Assembly (NCBI GenBank): GCA_014268975.2
Contig: CP077096.1
Location: 4,950,001 to 5,014,000 of the forward strand
DNA: 64,000 bases
Source: Pseudomonas wayambapalatensis
GTDB lineage: Bacteria; Pseudomonadota; Gammaproteobacteria; Pseudomonadales; Pseudomonadaceae
Direction of reading: 5' to 3'
Part shown: one piece after another, positions 9,657 to 18,419 of the stretch
Position numbering within the stretch: the first letter of the stretch is position 1
Layout: every line of letters begins with the position of its first letter
Notes under the pieces: model-generated
The model's database searches: none
What the model saw: the letters and a program-made list of their open reading frames with translations, nothing else
What the model was told of the DNA's origin: nothing
Program-made: the position numbers and the translations under genes

Positions 9657-11219
9657 GTGAGCCAAGCCCTGATCAGCGCGCTGCAGAACCCCGCCCTCTA
9701 CCCCCACGCCGTAGAAGGCTTCCAGCTCATCGAGACACACATCTCCTGGGTTCTGCTCACTGGCGAATATGCCTACAAGATAAAGAAACCGATGAATTTC
9801 GGTTTCCTCGATTTCACTGGCCTGGACCAGCGCCGGCATTTCTGTAACGAAGAATTGCGCCTGAACCAGCGCCTGACCGAGGGCCTGTACCTGGAAGTGC
9901 TGCCGATCACCGGCAGTGCCGAAGCACCGCAGCTCGGCGGCGAAGGTGAGCCGATCGAGTTCGCCCTGAAGATGCGTCAGTTCCCCCAAGGCCAGATGCT
10001 CAGCACCCTGCAAGCCAACGGTGAGCTGAATGCCGGCCACATTGACCAGATGGCCCGACAGATCGCCGAGTTCCACCTGCAAGCGCCGAAAGTGCCAGTC
10101 GAGCACGCGCTGGGCACCCCGGAAGCGGTAATGGCGCCGGTGGAGCAGAATTTCGAGCAGATCCGCCCATTCCTCACCGACAAGGCCGACCTGCAGCAAC
10201 TGGATAACCTGCAAGCCTGGGCCCAGGACAGCTTCAAGCGCCTGCATGGCCTGCTCGAGGCGCGCAAGGCCAATGGCTTCATCCGCGAATGCCACGGCGA
10301 TATCCACCTGGGCAACGCCACCCTGATCGACGGCAAGGTGGTGATCTTCGACTGCATCGAGTTCAACGAGCCGTTCCGCCTGACCGATGTGTACGCCGAT
10401 ACCGCATTCCTGGCCATGGACCTGGAAGACCGCGGCCTCAAGTGCCTGGCCCGGCGCTTCGTCAGCCAGTACCTGGAACTGACCGGCGACTACGAAGGCC
10501 TGGAACTGCTGAATTTCTACAAGGCCTACCGCGCCCTGGTACGCGCCAAGGTTGCCCTGTTCAGCCTGTCGCCCGATGCCGACGGCGTGCAGCGCGCCAC
10601 GACCCTGCGCACCTATCGCAACTACGCCAACCTGGCAGAGAGCTACAGCGCCATCCCCTCGCGCCTGCTGGCCATCACCCATGGCGTGTCCGCCGTCGGC
10701 AAGAGCCATGTGGCGATGCGCCTGGTCGAGTCGCTGGGGGCAATCCGCGTACGTTCGGATGTCGAGCGCAAGCGGCTGTACGGCGAGCAGCAGGCGCAGA
10801 ACTCCGGCCAACTGCAAGCGGGCATCTATGGCCAAGACGCAAGCACTGCCACCTACAAGCGCCTGAACGAGCTGGCAGCGACCATCCTGCGCGCCGGTTT
10901 CCCTGTCGTGCTCGATGCCACCTATCTCAAGCGCGAGCAGCGCAAGGCCGCAGCGGAAGTGGCCAACAGCACTGGTGTCCCCTTCCTGATCCTCGACTGC
11001 CAGGCGCCCGAAGCGGTCATCATCAGCTGGCTGGAGCAGCGTCAGACAGAAAATGTCGATCCGTCCGACGCCACCCTGGAAGTGGTAAAGGCCCAGCAAG
11101 CCAACCGCGACCCACTGGACGAAGAGGAGGCCGCGCATGGCAAGCGCGTCGACACCCATGAAAGCGCCAGCATGGACCAACTCATCGAGCAGATCCGCCA
11201 GCGCCTGCCCGGTCTCTGA
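9657..11219 (+). CDS. Phosphotransferase (APH-like) / P-loop ATPase fusion protein
   Basis: A 520-residue two-domain protein. I choose GTG 9657 because GGAAGGA lies 5 bases upstream. The N-terminal half is an aminoglycoside-phosphotransferase-like kinase fold, with catalytic loop HGDIHLGN at 213-220 and the metal-binding FDCIEF at 231-236. The C-terminal half is a P-loop kinase of the Zeta-toxin/gluconate-kinase type, with Walker A GVSAVGKS at 343-350. Such APH-AAA fusions are widespread in proteobacteria and have no established substrate. It is divergent from mrcB. Aminoglycoside resistance should not be inferred from the domain name. Confidence 0.85.
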   Translation: MSQALISALQNPALYPHAVEGFQLIETHISWVLLTGEYAYKIKKPMNFGFLDFTGLDQRRHFCNEELRLNQRLTEGLYLEVLPITGSAEAPQLGGEGEPIEFALKMRQFPQGQMLSTLQANGELNAGHIDQMARQIAEFHLQAPKVPVEHALGTPEAVMAPVEQNFEQIRPFLTDKADLQQLDNLQAWAQDSFKRLHGLLEARKANGFIRECHGDIHLGNATLIDGKVVIFDCIEFNEPFRLTDVYADTAFLAMDLEDRGLKCLARRFVSQYLELTGDYEGLELLNFYKAYRALVRAKVALFSLSPDADGVQRATTLRTYRNYANLAESYSAIPSRLLAITHGVSAVGKSHVAMRLVESLGAIRVRSDVERKRLYGEQQAQNSGQLQAGIYGQDASTATYKRLNELAATILRAGFPVVLDATYLKREQRKAAAEVANSTGVPFLILDCQAPEAVIISWLEQRQTENVDPSDATLEVVKAQQANRDPLDEEEAAHGKRVDTHESASMDQLIEQIRQRLPGL

Positions 11220-11317
11220 CCTGCAAGGCGTGAACCAGTCCACAGTTCGCGCCTGATCTTCGGCGCCACCTCGGTGATGGCATTACAATATCATCACACC
11301 CCTGAGGAGGCGCCGTC

Positions 11318-11665
11318 ATGAACCAGCCCCGGCAGTTGGACAACGCCCTGTACACCCTGGTGCGCGATGAACAGATCGCCACCTTCAACCGCGAGAAGCC
11401 AGTCGACGGCGCCATTGATTTTCGCGGTGGTGACTTCCGGGGCCTTGACCTGCGCAACCTCGATGTACGCGGCATCGATTTCACCGACGCCTACTTTCAT
11501 GCTGCCGACCTGCGTGGGCTGGATCTGCGCGAAACGGGCATGGAAGGCGCCAGCATCTCCCACGCACAGATCTCCGGGACCTATTTCCCGGGCGACCTGA
11601 GCGCTGACGAAATCCTCATGTCCCTGAAGTTCGGTACGCGCATGCGTTATCGTCCGAAAGGCTAA
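11318..11665 (+). CDS. Pentapeptide-repeat protein
   Basis: A 115-residue soluble protein whose centre (about residues 34-75) consists of tandem pentapeptides of the A(D/N)Lxx type (for example DFRGLDLRNLDVRG and AADLRGLDLRETG), which fold into a right-handed quadrilateral beta-helix. A perfect GAGGAGG lies just upstream of the ATG, indicating strong translation. TACAAT at 11284-11289 could be a -10 element. Only about eight repeats are present, fewer than in the DNA-gyrase-protecting Qnr/MfpA proteins, so that role is not supported. The function is unknown. Confidence 0.8.
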   Translation: MNQPRQLDNALYTLVRDEQIATFNREKPVDGAIDFRGGDFRGLDLRNLDVRGIDFTDAYFHAADLRGLDLRETGMEGASISHAQISGTYFPGDLSADEILMSLKFGTRMRYRPKG

Positions 11666-11801
11666 GCCTGACATTTCTGGACACAGCATCCCGTCGCCCG
11701 CACATGGCAAAAGGCCGCGTATTCGCCCAGCCCCGCTACACTCCTCTCTGACCTGCTCGCGATTTATCCACAGACCCGTTCGGCCATCGCAAGGAGGCTC
11801 G

Positions 11802-12080
11802 ATGAACGATGAGTTGCAGCATCTGAAGAATCTAGGCAAGACCTCTGCGCAATGGTTGCATGCCGCTGGTATCCACAGCGCTTCGGATTTGCGCCGCCTG
11901 GGCGCGGTCGGGGCTTACCAGGCCGTGAGGACGCGGGGCTTCCGCGCTTCGAAAGTGTTGTTGTACGCCATCGAGGGCGCACTGCTGGATATGCACTGGA
12001 ACGATCTGCCCGCCGAACGCAAGCAGGCACTGAACCAGCAACTGGATGCCAAGACCCCGCCGCAAAAAAAAGCAGAATAA
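11802..12080 (+). CDS. TfoX/Sxy C-terminal domain protein
   Basis: A 92-residue protein consisting of only the C-terminal (helix-hairpin-helix-like) domain of TfoX/Sxy, from LKNLGKTSAQWLHAAGI through the HWNDLPAERKQAL motif. TfoX is the competence regulator of Haemophilus and Vibrio, but stand-alone C-terminal domains are common in pseudomonads and have no proven competence role. AAGGAGG is 8 bases before the ATG. It is followed by the PrrF promoter. DNA binding is a possibility from the fold only. Confidence 0.8.
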   Translation: MNDELQHLKNLGKTSAQWLHAAGIHSASDLRRLGAVGAYQAVRTRGFRASKVLLYAIEGALLDMHWNDLPAERKQALNQQLDAKTPPQKKAE

Positions 12081-12094
12081 TCGAAGAAAGGGTA

Positions 12095-12126
12095 TTGACC
12101 ACTAAATGAGAATCGTTATGATTATC
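12095..12126 (+). promoter_or_regulatory. PrrF promoter with overlapping Fur box
   Basis: A strong sigma-70 promoter: TTGACC (12095-12100), 16-base spacer, TATGAT (12117-12122). A Fur-box-like stretch, GAGAATCGTTATGATTATC at 12108-12126, covers the spacer and the -10 box and resembles the GATAATGATAATCATTATC consensus. Iron-loaded Fur bound here would occlude RNA polymerase, so transcription should rise under iron limitation. Confidence 0.9.
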
Positions 12127-12128
12127 AC

Positions 12129-12242
12129 AACTGGTCGCGAGACTGGTTGGATAAACTGAAAGCCCCTGGTTCGGACTCTCAGATTATCTCCTCATCAGGC
12201 TAATCACGGTTATTGACCCGGCAATTTGCCGGGTCTTTTTTT
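12129..12242 (+). ncRNA. prrF: PrrF iron-responsive small RNA
   Basis: Small regulatory RNA of about 114 nucleotides, the pseudomonad functional counterpart of RyhB. It represses mRNAs for iron-containing proteins when iron is scarce. Evidence: the 5' end AACTGGTCGCGAGACTGGTT follows the promoter and Fur box at the right distance; the internal core (12156-12208) contains TCAGATTATCTCCTCATCAG, which I recognise as the PrrF pairing region; and the 3' end is a terminator with GACCCGGCA / TGCCGGGTC and seven T residues. In P. aeruginosa prrF1-prrF2 lie next to phuW-phuVUT, the same neighbourhood. Only one copy is present here. Confidence 0.93.
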
Positions 12243-12272
12243 GCCTGCAAATCGGGAAGCTGCCCGTGGTAA

Positions 12273-13172
12273 CTACCCACCGCGCAAATGGGCACAGTAA
12301 TCCTGCTCAGGCAGCGCCGCGGTGTACCACACATAGTCCGCCATTCCTGCCTCGACCTTCTGCCCGACTTCGGCCAGCAGCAGCACGCGGGTTTCGCCCT
12401 GCGCCTGCAGATCAGCCAGATGCAGCGGCACACCCAGGTCCTTGCGCGCGTGATAGGCGCCGGCCAGCAAAAGTGCAGGCTGCGGTGCCGCCAGCAGGCG
12501 CTCGGCCATATGTCGGTCCCTTTGCTGCTGGATGACCAACATGGCTGGCAACTGGCTTTCCGGCAGCAACCCACAATGGCCCTCACGCACCTGCTCGAGC
12601 AAGGCAGCCTTTACCTGCGGTGCATTCGACCGCACGCCAGTCAGGACGGGCTGTCGGCGATAGGCATCACGCATTGCTTCGGGGCTCAGGTCGCCAGCCA
12701 GCAAAACCCCAGGGCCTTTCAGGGCTTCAAGCACGATCGGCGCGTACATCTGCCAATCCCAACCCTTCTGCCAGTCCAGCGCTGTGGCCAAGTCGCTCGG
12801 TAGCTGCGCCTGACGCTGCACCTTGTCGATCAGGGGCTGCTGCGCAGGCTGGAGCATCTCCAGCACCACGCTGCCTTGTGGCCTGACGGCCTGCAAGGCC
12901 TGCAGCAGCCAACGCTGCAGCGCATGGTGATCGGGGTTATCGTGTTTTTCACCGACCAGTATTCGCGGCACATCGCTCAGCGCCCGAATCAGCTCATCGG
13001 GCGTCAGGACACGGCCACTGGGCAACGCCTGTATCTGGCCGAGCGTCGGCTCGTTCAACCCTTGGCTGCTCTGCCAGGCCGGCAACGCTGGCAGCGCAGG
13101 CCGATGCACCTGGCAACCCGCCATGGTCAAGAACACCCCCATCGACAGGCCGAACAGCAAGGGATAGCGCAT
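12273..13172 (-). CDS. ChaN family heme-associated lipoprotein
   Basis: A 299-residue lipoprotein with lipobox FLTMAGC (Cys20) and a ChaN (DUF399) domain containing GEKHDNPDHH at 74-83. Campylobacter ChaN binds heme as a dimer; its exact role is unsettled. It begins 9 bases after hmuV with AGGAG in front of the ATG, so it is the last gene of the hmuTUV operon. Its position between prrF and the heme transporter corresponds to phuW in P. aeruginosa, but I have not verified sequence orthology. It is convergent with PrrF, whose terminator lies 30 bases from this gene's stop. Confidence 0.85.
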   Translation of the reverse strand: MRYPLLFGLSMGVFLTMAGCQVHRPALPALPAWQSSQGLNEPTLGQIQALPSGRVLTPDELIRALSDVPRILVGEKHDNPDHHALQRWLLQALQAVRPQGSVVLEMLQPAQQPLIDKVQRQAQLPSDLATALDWQKGWDWQMYAPIVLEALKGPGVLLAGDLSPEAMRDAYRRQPVLTGVRSNAPQVKAALLEQVREGHCGLLPESQLPAMLVIQQQRDRHMAERLLAAPQPALLLAGAYHARKDLGVPLHLADLQAQGETRVLLLAEVGQKVEAGMADYVWYTAALPEQDYCAHLRGG

Positions 13173-13181
13173 CGAAGGCTC

Positions 13182-13949
13182 CTAGCGGGTGATGATCAGC
13201 GGATGGCCGCGCTCCGGATGGGCCTGCACCAGCACATCGATACCGAATACTGCCTTGAGCGCCTGTGGCGTCAGCACCCGGGCCGGTGTGTCGAGCGCGT
13301 GGCTGCGACCCTGTTCCAGCAGCAGAATAGCGTCACAGTAGCGCGCGGCAAGGTTCAGGTCGTGCAGGATCACCAGCACCGCTGCGCCGCGGTCGGCAAA
13401 ACTGCGCACCGCCTGCAACGTGGTGTGCTGGTGCAGCGGATCGAGGGCCGAGGTCGGCTCATCGAGCAGCAACGTCGCCCCCTCCTCTCCTGGCCACAGT
13501 TGCGCCAGCACCCGGGCCAGATGAACACGCTGACGCTCGCCGCCGGACAGCGCGAGGTAACTGCGTTCGACCAGGTGCCAGGCATCGGCCGCCTTCAGCG
13601 CCGCCTCGACGATCTCCCGGTCGCGCTGCTGGCCACTGCCGTGGGGCAAACGGCCCAGGCCCACCACCTCTTCGACACTGAAGGCAAAGCCCAGGCTGGA
13701 CACCTGCGGCAACACTGCCAGGCGTCGCGCACGCTCCTGCCCCGGCCAGTGCGCCAGCGCTCGCCCCTGCAGCAGGACGTGCCCCTGGCTCGGCGCCAGT
13801 TCGCCACACAATGCCCCCAGCAAGCTGCTCTTGCCCGCCCCGTTGGGGCCGAGCACGCCCAGCACCTGCCCAGGCCGCAGGTGCAGGTCGATACCGTGCA
13901 GCACCTCGGTGCTGCCGCGCTTGAGCGACAAGCCTTTGACTTCGAGCAT
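13182..13949 (-). CDS. hmuV: Heme ABC transporter ATP-binding protein
   Basis: Cytoplasmic ATPase that powers heme import across the inner membrane with HmuU. In its 255 residues Walker A is GPNGAGKS (34-41), the ABC signature is LSGGERQR (about 138) and Walker B is [12 protein letters not shown] (about 163). The ATG overlaps the hmuU stop (TGATG). Closest families are HmuV/PhuV. FecE-type siderophore ATPases are similar, but the HmuT partner supports heme. Confidence 0.95.
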   Translation of the reverse strand: MLEVKGLSLKRGSTEVLHGIDLHLRPGQVLGVLGPNGAGKSSLLGALCGELAPSQGHVLLQGRALAHWPGQERARRLAVLPQVSSLGFAFSVEEVVGLGRLPHGSGQQRDREIVEAALKAADAWHLVERSYLALSGGERQRVHLARVLAQLWPGEEGATLLLDEPTSALDPLHQHTTLQAVRSFADRGAAVLVILHDLNLAARYCDAILLLEQGRSHALDTPARVLTPQALKAVFGIDVLVQAHPERGHPLIITR

Positions 13950-14986
13950 CAGCGCCCCCTCCTGACCAGCAGGAACAGGAAGAACGGAGCGCCAATGAAG
14001 GCCGTCACGATCCCGATCGGCAGCTCCGCCGGCGCCAACGCCAAGCGAGCCACCAGATCAGCGAACAGCAGCAGGGTTCCCCCCGCCAGCAATGACGCGG
14101 GCAACAACACGCGATGATCAGGCCCCGCAACCAGACGCACCAAGTGCGGAACCACCAGACCAATGAAGCCGATCAGGCCCGCAGCCGCCACTGCTGCGCC
14201 GACACCCAGGGCAGTGCAGAACACCAGTTCACGCTTGAGCCCTTCTACATCGATACCCAGGTGACGCGCCTCCGACTCGCCCAGCAACAACGCGTTCAGC
14301 GCCTGCGCCCGGCGCGGCAGCCACAAGGTTACCCCCAGCGCCACCAGCAACAGTGGCCACAGGCGCTCATAGCTGGCGCCGTTGAGGCTGCCCAGGTTCC
14401 AGAACGTCAGAGTGCGCAAGGTGGCGTCGTCGGCCAGGTAGGTGAACAGCCCGACCGCCGAGCCGCCGAGGGCGGTCATGGCGATACCGGCCAGCAGCAT
14501 GGTGGCCACGTCGGTCTGACCATTGCGCCGCCCCAGGCGATAGACCAATGCCGTAACACCAAGCCCGCCGATGAAGGCACAGAGCGACAGCAGATAGGGT
14601 GCGAACCACTCCGGTATGCCACCAAGCCAGGCGCCGCCGACGATGGCCACTGCAGCGCCGAGCGCCGCGCCGCTGGCAACCCCGACCAGGCCAGGATCGG
14701 CCAACGGGTTACGAAACAGCCCCTGCATGGCCACACCGGACAGCGCCAGCACCGCACCGACGGCCAGCCCCAGGAGCGTGCGCGGCAGGCGGATCTGCCC
14801 AAGAATCAGCTCAGCCTGCTCAAGCCCCGTCCGGTCGATGGGCATCCCCAGCAGCCGCAATCCGGCGCGCAGGATATCGGTCAGCGGCAAGCTGACCGGC
14901 CCCAGCGCCAACGACAGCCACACCGCCAGCAGGCACAGGAATGTCAGGCAGATGAACAGCGTACGCGGCTGGACCCGCTGCTTCAT
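13949..14986 (-). CDS. hmuU: Heme ABC transporter permease
   Basis: FecCD-family inner-membrane permease of 345 residues with about ten hydrophobic helices. The characteristic [19 protein letters not shown] segment lies at about 90-108 and the conserved [16 protein letters not shown] at about 264-279. It forms the homodimeric channel for heme taken from HmuT. Its ATG overlaps the hmuT stop by four bases (ATGA), and its own stop overlaps the hmuV start. Confidence 0.95.
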   Translation of the reverse strand: MKQRVQPRTLFICLTFLCLLAVWLSLALGPVSLPLTDILRAGLRLLGMPIDRTGLEQAELILGQIRLPRTLLGLAVGAVLALSGVAMQGLFRNPLADPGLVGVASGAALGAAVAIVGGAWLGGIPEWFAPYLLSLCAFIGGLGVTALVYRLGRRNGQTDVATMLLAGIAMTALGGSAVGLFTYLADDATLRTLTFWNLGSLNGASYERLWPLLLVALGVTLWLPRRAQALNALLLGESEARHLGIDVEGLKRELVFCTALGVGAAVAAAGLIGFIGLVVPHLVRLVAGPDHRVLLPASLLAGGTLLLFADLVARLALAPAELPIGIVTAFIGAPFFLFLLVRRGR

Positions 14987-15867
14987 TGGTTGAGGCTGGC
15001 CTTGGCTGCGGGATAGAAAGCGCCGGCCAGCTCATGCAAGGTGGCCGGCAGCCGCGGGCCGAGGCCACCGACCAACAGCGTCGGATCGAGTGACACCAGG
15101 CGCTTGTCGCGTACCGCACGCGAAGCGGCCAGCGCCGGATTTTCCTTGAGCAGCGCCTTGAGCGCCTGCTCGCCGTCCAGTGCTCGGTCGGAAAACACCA
15201 CCACGTCCGGATCCAGCGCGGCCAGCGCTTCGACAGAGAAGTTCTTGTACCCCTGGTGATCCGCCAGGTTGCGCGCCCCAGCCTGACGCAACAGCCAGTC
15301 GCCCGAGGTGCCCTTCCCCGCGATCAATGGCTTGGCACCGGCATGACCGACCAGCAGCAACACACCTGGAGCCTTCTGACCGGCCTGGGCCTGCTTGATC
15401 TTTGCGTGCAGCGCATCGAGCTGCTGGTGGTAGCGAGTGCTCAGCTCACTGGCTTTTTGCTGCGCACCGAGCAGCTCGCCCAGGTGCTTGAGGTTCTGGT
15501 CCACTGCCGCCAGGTCGGCCTCACTGGAGAACAGCTCGACACGCACCCCGGCCCCGCGTACCTGCGCCAGCACCGGTGGCGGCCCCATTTCCTCGGTGCC
15601 GACCAGCACATCCGGGCGCAGGCTGAGGATACCCTCGGCTGACAGTTGACGCTGGTAGCCGATGCTCGGCAGTGCCTTGAGCGACTGCGGGTGCTGGCTG
15701 GTGGTATCGACGCCGACCAACCGCGCCTCGCCGCCCAGGGCACTGATCCATTCGCTCAGTGCCCCACCGGCGCTGACCCAGCGCTGCGGCAGGTCGGCGG
15801 CCAGCAACGGGGAGGAAAGGACAAGACCGGCGCACAAGGCGATCAGGGCAACAGGACGGCGCATCAT
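14983..15867 (-). CDS. hmuT: Periplasmic heme-binding protein
   Basis: Substrate-binding protein of the heme importer. The start is ATG 15867 (an adjacent second ATG follows), with AGGA five bases upstream. A Sec signal ends at about residue 23 (LSSPLLA), leaving a helical-backbone binding protein of about 270 residues of the PhuT/HmuT type. First gene of hmuTUV-chaN. A Fur-like site lies about 95 bases upstream, consistent with induction by low iron. The outer-membrane receptor (PhuR/HmuR) and the heme chaperone (PhuS) that normally accompany this gene are not in the window. Confidence 0.93.
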   Translation of the reverse strand: MMRRPVALIALCAGLVLSSPLLAADLPQRWVSAGGALSEWISALGGEARLVGVDTTSQHPQSLKALPSIGYQRQLSAEGILSLRPDVLVGTEEMGPPPVLAQVRGAGVRVELFSSEADLAAVDQNLKHLGELLGAQQKASELSTRYHQQLDALHAKIKQAQAGQKAPGVLLLVGHAGAKPLIAGKGTSGDWLLRQAGARNLADHQGYKNFSVEALAALDPDVVVFSDRALDGEQALKALLKENPALAASRAVRDKRLVSLDPTLLVGGLGPRLPATLHELAGAFYPAAKASLNQ

Positions 15868-15957
15868 CGGGTTCCTTTGCAGAAGGCGGCCAGACACCTT
15901 GTGGCACCTGACGGAACTGCGCACCATGGACGGGCTGGCGCAGTGGATGCGGGCAAT

Positions 15958-15976
15958 TTGATAATTATTCGCATTG
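15958..15976. promoter_or_regulatory. Fur-box-like operator between hmuT and the Rieske gene
   Basis: TTGATAATTATTCGCATTG contains TGATAAT-T-ATTCGCA, a 7-1-7 near-palindrome with good agreement to the Fur consensus. It lies in the divergent region of hmuT (minus) and the Rieske protein gene (plus), 41 bases before the latter's start, and could control both. Confidence 0.75.
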
Positions 15977-16016
15977 AAGCGTCAAGCCACCATTGGTTTC
16001 AAGAGTCTTATCTGCA

Positions 16017-16334
16017 ATGCATTTCCTCTGCTCCTCCCAAGCCCTCGCCGAAGGCTGCAGCCGCGCCTTCAGCGTAGCTGGTGAAACGCTGTTCGGCGTG
16101 CGCCGCCAGGGCCGGGTGTACCTGTACCGCAACCATTGCCCGCATCGCGGCATCACGCTGAACTGGGCACCGGACAGCTTTCTCGATGACAGCGCCAGCC
16201 TGATTCATTGCGCCCATCATGGCGCGCTGTTCCTGATCGAATCCGGCGAATGCGTGTCGGGCCCCTGCGAGGGCGAGTCGTTGCAGGCCCTGGACTGCCA
16301 CGAAGACAGCCAGGGCATCTGGCTCAAGGGTTGA
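16017..16334 (+). CDS. Rieske [2Fe-2S] ferredoxin-like protein
   Basis: A 105-residue soluble protein with a complete Rieske cluster motif: Cys41-x-His43 in NHCPHRG and Cys65-x2-His68 in HCAHHGALF. The ATG at 16017 is chosen because earlier in-frame starts run into the Fur-box region; no good Shine-Dalgarno is seen. It resembles stand-alone Rieske ferredoxins that serve as electron carriers for oxygenases. No oxygenase is adjacent. It is divergent from hmuT across a Fur-like site. The last 11 bases overlap the convergent end of sfsA. Confidence 0.88.
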   Translation: MHFLCSSQALAEGCSRAFSVAGETLFGVRRQGRVYLYRNHCPHRGITLNWAPDSFLDDSASLIHCAHHGALFLIESGECVSGPCEGESLQALDCHEDSQGIWLKG

Positions 16335-17037
16335 GCAATACCGGCAGGCGGCGATCGATGACGATCTGCTCGGCATCAAGGCGCGCACCATAGGCCAGCA
16401 CCTCGACACCATCGGCCACCGCATCGCGCAGTGCCTGGGCATAACCAGGGTCGATCTCTTCGGCCGGGCGTACCGCCTCGATGCCGGTGAGGTTGACGCA
16501 ATACAGCTGCACGGCGCGAACACCCTGGCGGGCCAATGCAGCGAGCTCGCGCAGATGCTTGGCGCCGCGTTGGGTCACCGCGTCAGGGAAGGCCGCCACC
16601 GCGGTGTCGGGATAGCCCAGGGTCACGCTCTTGACCTCGACATAGGCCGGGCCCTCGGCGAACTCCAGGCGAAAATCCACGCGACTGCGCTCATCGCCAT
16701 AGGCCACTTCACGCTTGAGCGCGGCGAACCCGGCCAGCTCGGTGATCACGCCAGCGCGCAGGGCTTCCTCGACCAGGGCATTGGCCCTGCCGGTATTGAC
16801 GCAGGCCAGGCGACCCTGAGGCGTTTCACTGATCTCCCAGGTGCCCGCCAGCTTGCGCTTGGGATCGTTGGAACGACTGAACCAGACCTGCCCGCCGTCG
16901 CGCATGCAATTGAGCATGGAGCCGGTATTCGGGCAATGGATGGTCATCTGTTCGCCATTGGCCAGCTCGATGTCGGCCAGGAAGCGTTTGTAGCGGCGCA
17001 GCAGACGCGCTCGCTCGAGTTCGGGAAGGAAACGCAT
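16324..17037 (-). CDS. sfsA: SfsA family DNA/RNA nuclease-like protein
   Basis: Sugar fermentation stimulation protein A family, 237 residues from ATG 17037 ([19 protein letters not shown]), the usual length. Conserved blocks include [11 protein letters not shown] (about 34-44) and VDFRLE...YVEVKSVTL (about 115-135), where the Asp and Glu-x-Lys form a PD-(D/E)xK nuclease-like site. A role in DNA binding or nuclease action has been proposed; the name comes from maltose phenotypes in E. coli. The start overlaps the stop of the upstream aminotransferase gene (TGATG), and the stop overlaps the convergent Rieske gene. Confidence 0.95.
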   Translation of the reverse strand: MRFLPELERARLLRRYKRFLADIELANGEQMTIHCPNTGSMLNCMRDGGQVWFSRSNDPKRKLAGTWEISETPQGRLACVNTGRANALVEEALRAGVITELAGFAALKREVAYGDERSRVDFRLEFAEGPAYVEVKSVTLGYPDTAVAAFPDAVTQRGAKHLRELAALARQGVRAVQLYCVNLTGIEAVRPAEEIDPGYAQALRDAVADGVEVLAYGARLDAEQIVIDRRLPVLLNP

Positions 17038-18209
17038 CAGGGTTGCCAGCTCCGCAGGCCACGGGCAATGCGCTGCACCGCCTCTTCCAGGCGCGGCAGG
17101 CTCTGGGTGTAGGCGAAGCGCACGTGATGCCCGGCCTGGTGGCGGCCGAAGTCCAGCCCGGGCGTGAAGGCCAGATGCTCGGTTTCCAGGAAATGTCGAC
17201 AGAAAGCGAAGGCATCGCCGCCGAAAGCACTGATGTCGGCGTATAGATAGAAGGCGCCCTGCGGCTCCACGGCAATGCCGAAACCGAGCTCGCGCAAGGC
17301 GGGCAGCAGGTAGTCGCGACGCCGGGCGAACTCGGCGCGGCGTTCCTCGAAGATGGCCAGAGTGCCGGGCTCGAAGCACGCCAGCGCAGCATGCTGGGCC
17401 ATGCTCGGCGCACTGATGTAGAGGTTCTGCGCCAGCTTTTCCAGGTCGGCCACGGCCGAAGGCGGTGCGACCAGCCAGCCGAGACGCCAGCCGGTCATTC
17501 CGAAATACTTGGAAAAACTATTCAGGACGAAGGCGTCATCGTCCACCTCCAGCACGCTCGGCGCATCCATACCGTAGGTCAGTCCGTGATAGATCTCGTC
17601 CACCACCAGATGCCCATGATGCTCACGGGTGGCCCGGGACAGGCTGGCCAGGGCCTCGCGGTCGAGCACGGTGCCGGTCGGGTTGGCGGGCGAAGCCACC
17701 AGCGCACCGACGGTATCCTTGTCCCAGTGCCGGTCGACCAGGTCGGCGGTGAGCTGGTAATTCACCTCCGGCCCTACTGGCACCAACTGCGCGCCGCCTT
17801 CGACCAGGCGCAGGAAATGGCGGTTGCACGGGTAGCCTGGGTCGGCCAGCAGCCAGTGCTTGCCCGGATCCACCAGCAGGCTGCTGGCCAGCAGCAGCGC
17901 GCCGGAACCGCCAGGCGTCACAAGGATGCGCTCGGGATCCACCGACAGGCCATAACGCTGGCCGTAGAAACCTGCGATCGCCTCGCGCAACGCAGGCAGG
18001 CCACGGGCGGCAGTGTAGCGGGTATGCCCTGCAGCGAGCGCGGCCTGCCCGGCTTCGACGATCGGCGCGGCCGTGGTGAAGTCCGGCTCGCCGATCTCCA
18101 GGTGGATCACGTCATGGCCTGCCGCCTGCAGCTCGTTGGCACGCGCCAGCAGCGCCATGACATGGAAGGGTTCGATGGCGCGGCTGCGCGCACTGTAGGA
18201 GTGGGCCAT
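17037..18209 (-). CDS. PLP-dependent aminotransferase, class I/II
   Basis: Cytoplasmic fold-type I aminotransferase of 390 residues. The Schiff-base lysine is Lys234 in [15 protein letters not shown], Asn176 is in ASPANPTGT, and Asp204 and Tyr207 are in VVDEIYHGL. The sequence resembles aspartate/aromatic aminotransferases of the AspC/YfdZ-like group, but the substrate cannot be assigned from sequence. It is co-transcribed with sfsA and divergent from dksA, with about 210 bases between. Confidence 0.92.
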   Translation of the reverse strand: MAHSYSARSRAIEPFHVMALLARANELQAAGHDVIHLEIGEPDFTTAAPIVEAGQAALAAGHTRYTAARGLPALREAIAGFYGQRYGLSVDPERILVTPGGSGALLLASSLLVDPGKHWLLADPGYPCNRHFLRLVEGGAQLVPVGPEVNYQLTADLVDRHWDKDTVGALVASPANPTGTVLDREALASLSRATREHHGHLVVDEIYHGLTYGMDAPSVLEVDDDAFVLNSFSKYFGMTGWRLGWLVAPPSAVADLEKLAQNLYISAPSMAQHAALACFEPGTLAIFEERRAEFARRRDYLLPALRELGFGIAVEPQGAFYLYADISAFGGDAFAFCRHFLETEHLAFTPGLDFGRHQAGHHVRFAYTQSLPRLEEAVQRIARGLRSWQP

Positions 18210-18419
18210 GACCTTCTCTCAATTGGGTCTAAACTGGTGATTCTACTGTCGAGAAACACCGAACGGGCGACGCAGGTTGCTGTCAATACCTCGGATCGGG
18301 CGGGGTAGCGCACCCCCGATCTATCTGGTAAGTTCGGCGGCTCGCAGTCGCAGGGCCGGCGGTCGCCGGAGATGGAGCATCCTGCGCATTGGATCAGATG
18401 AGTGAGAGGCGGTCTATTC

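Noticed and set aside
9657-11219. The APH-like domain considered as an aminoglycoside resistance gene.
   Set aside because: The APH fold is shared by many kinases. The fusion to a P-loop domain and chromosomal core context argue against a resistance function.
11318-11665. The pentapeptide-repeat protein considered as a Qnr-like gyrase protector.
   Set aside because: It has too few repeats and lacks the Qnr length and loop pattern.
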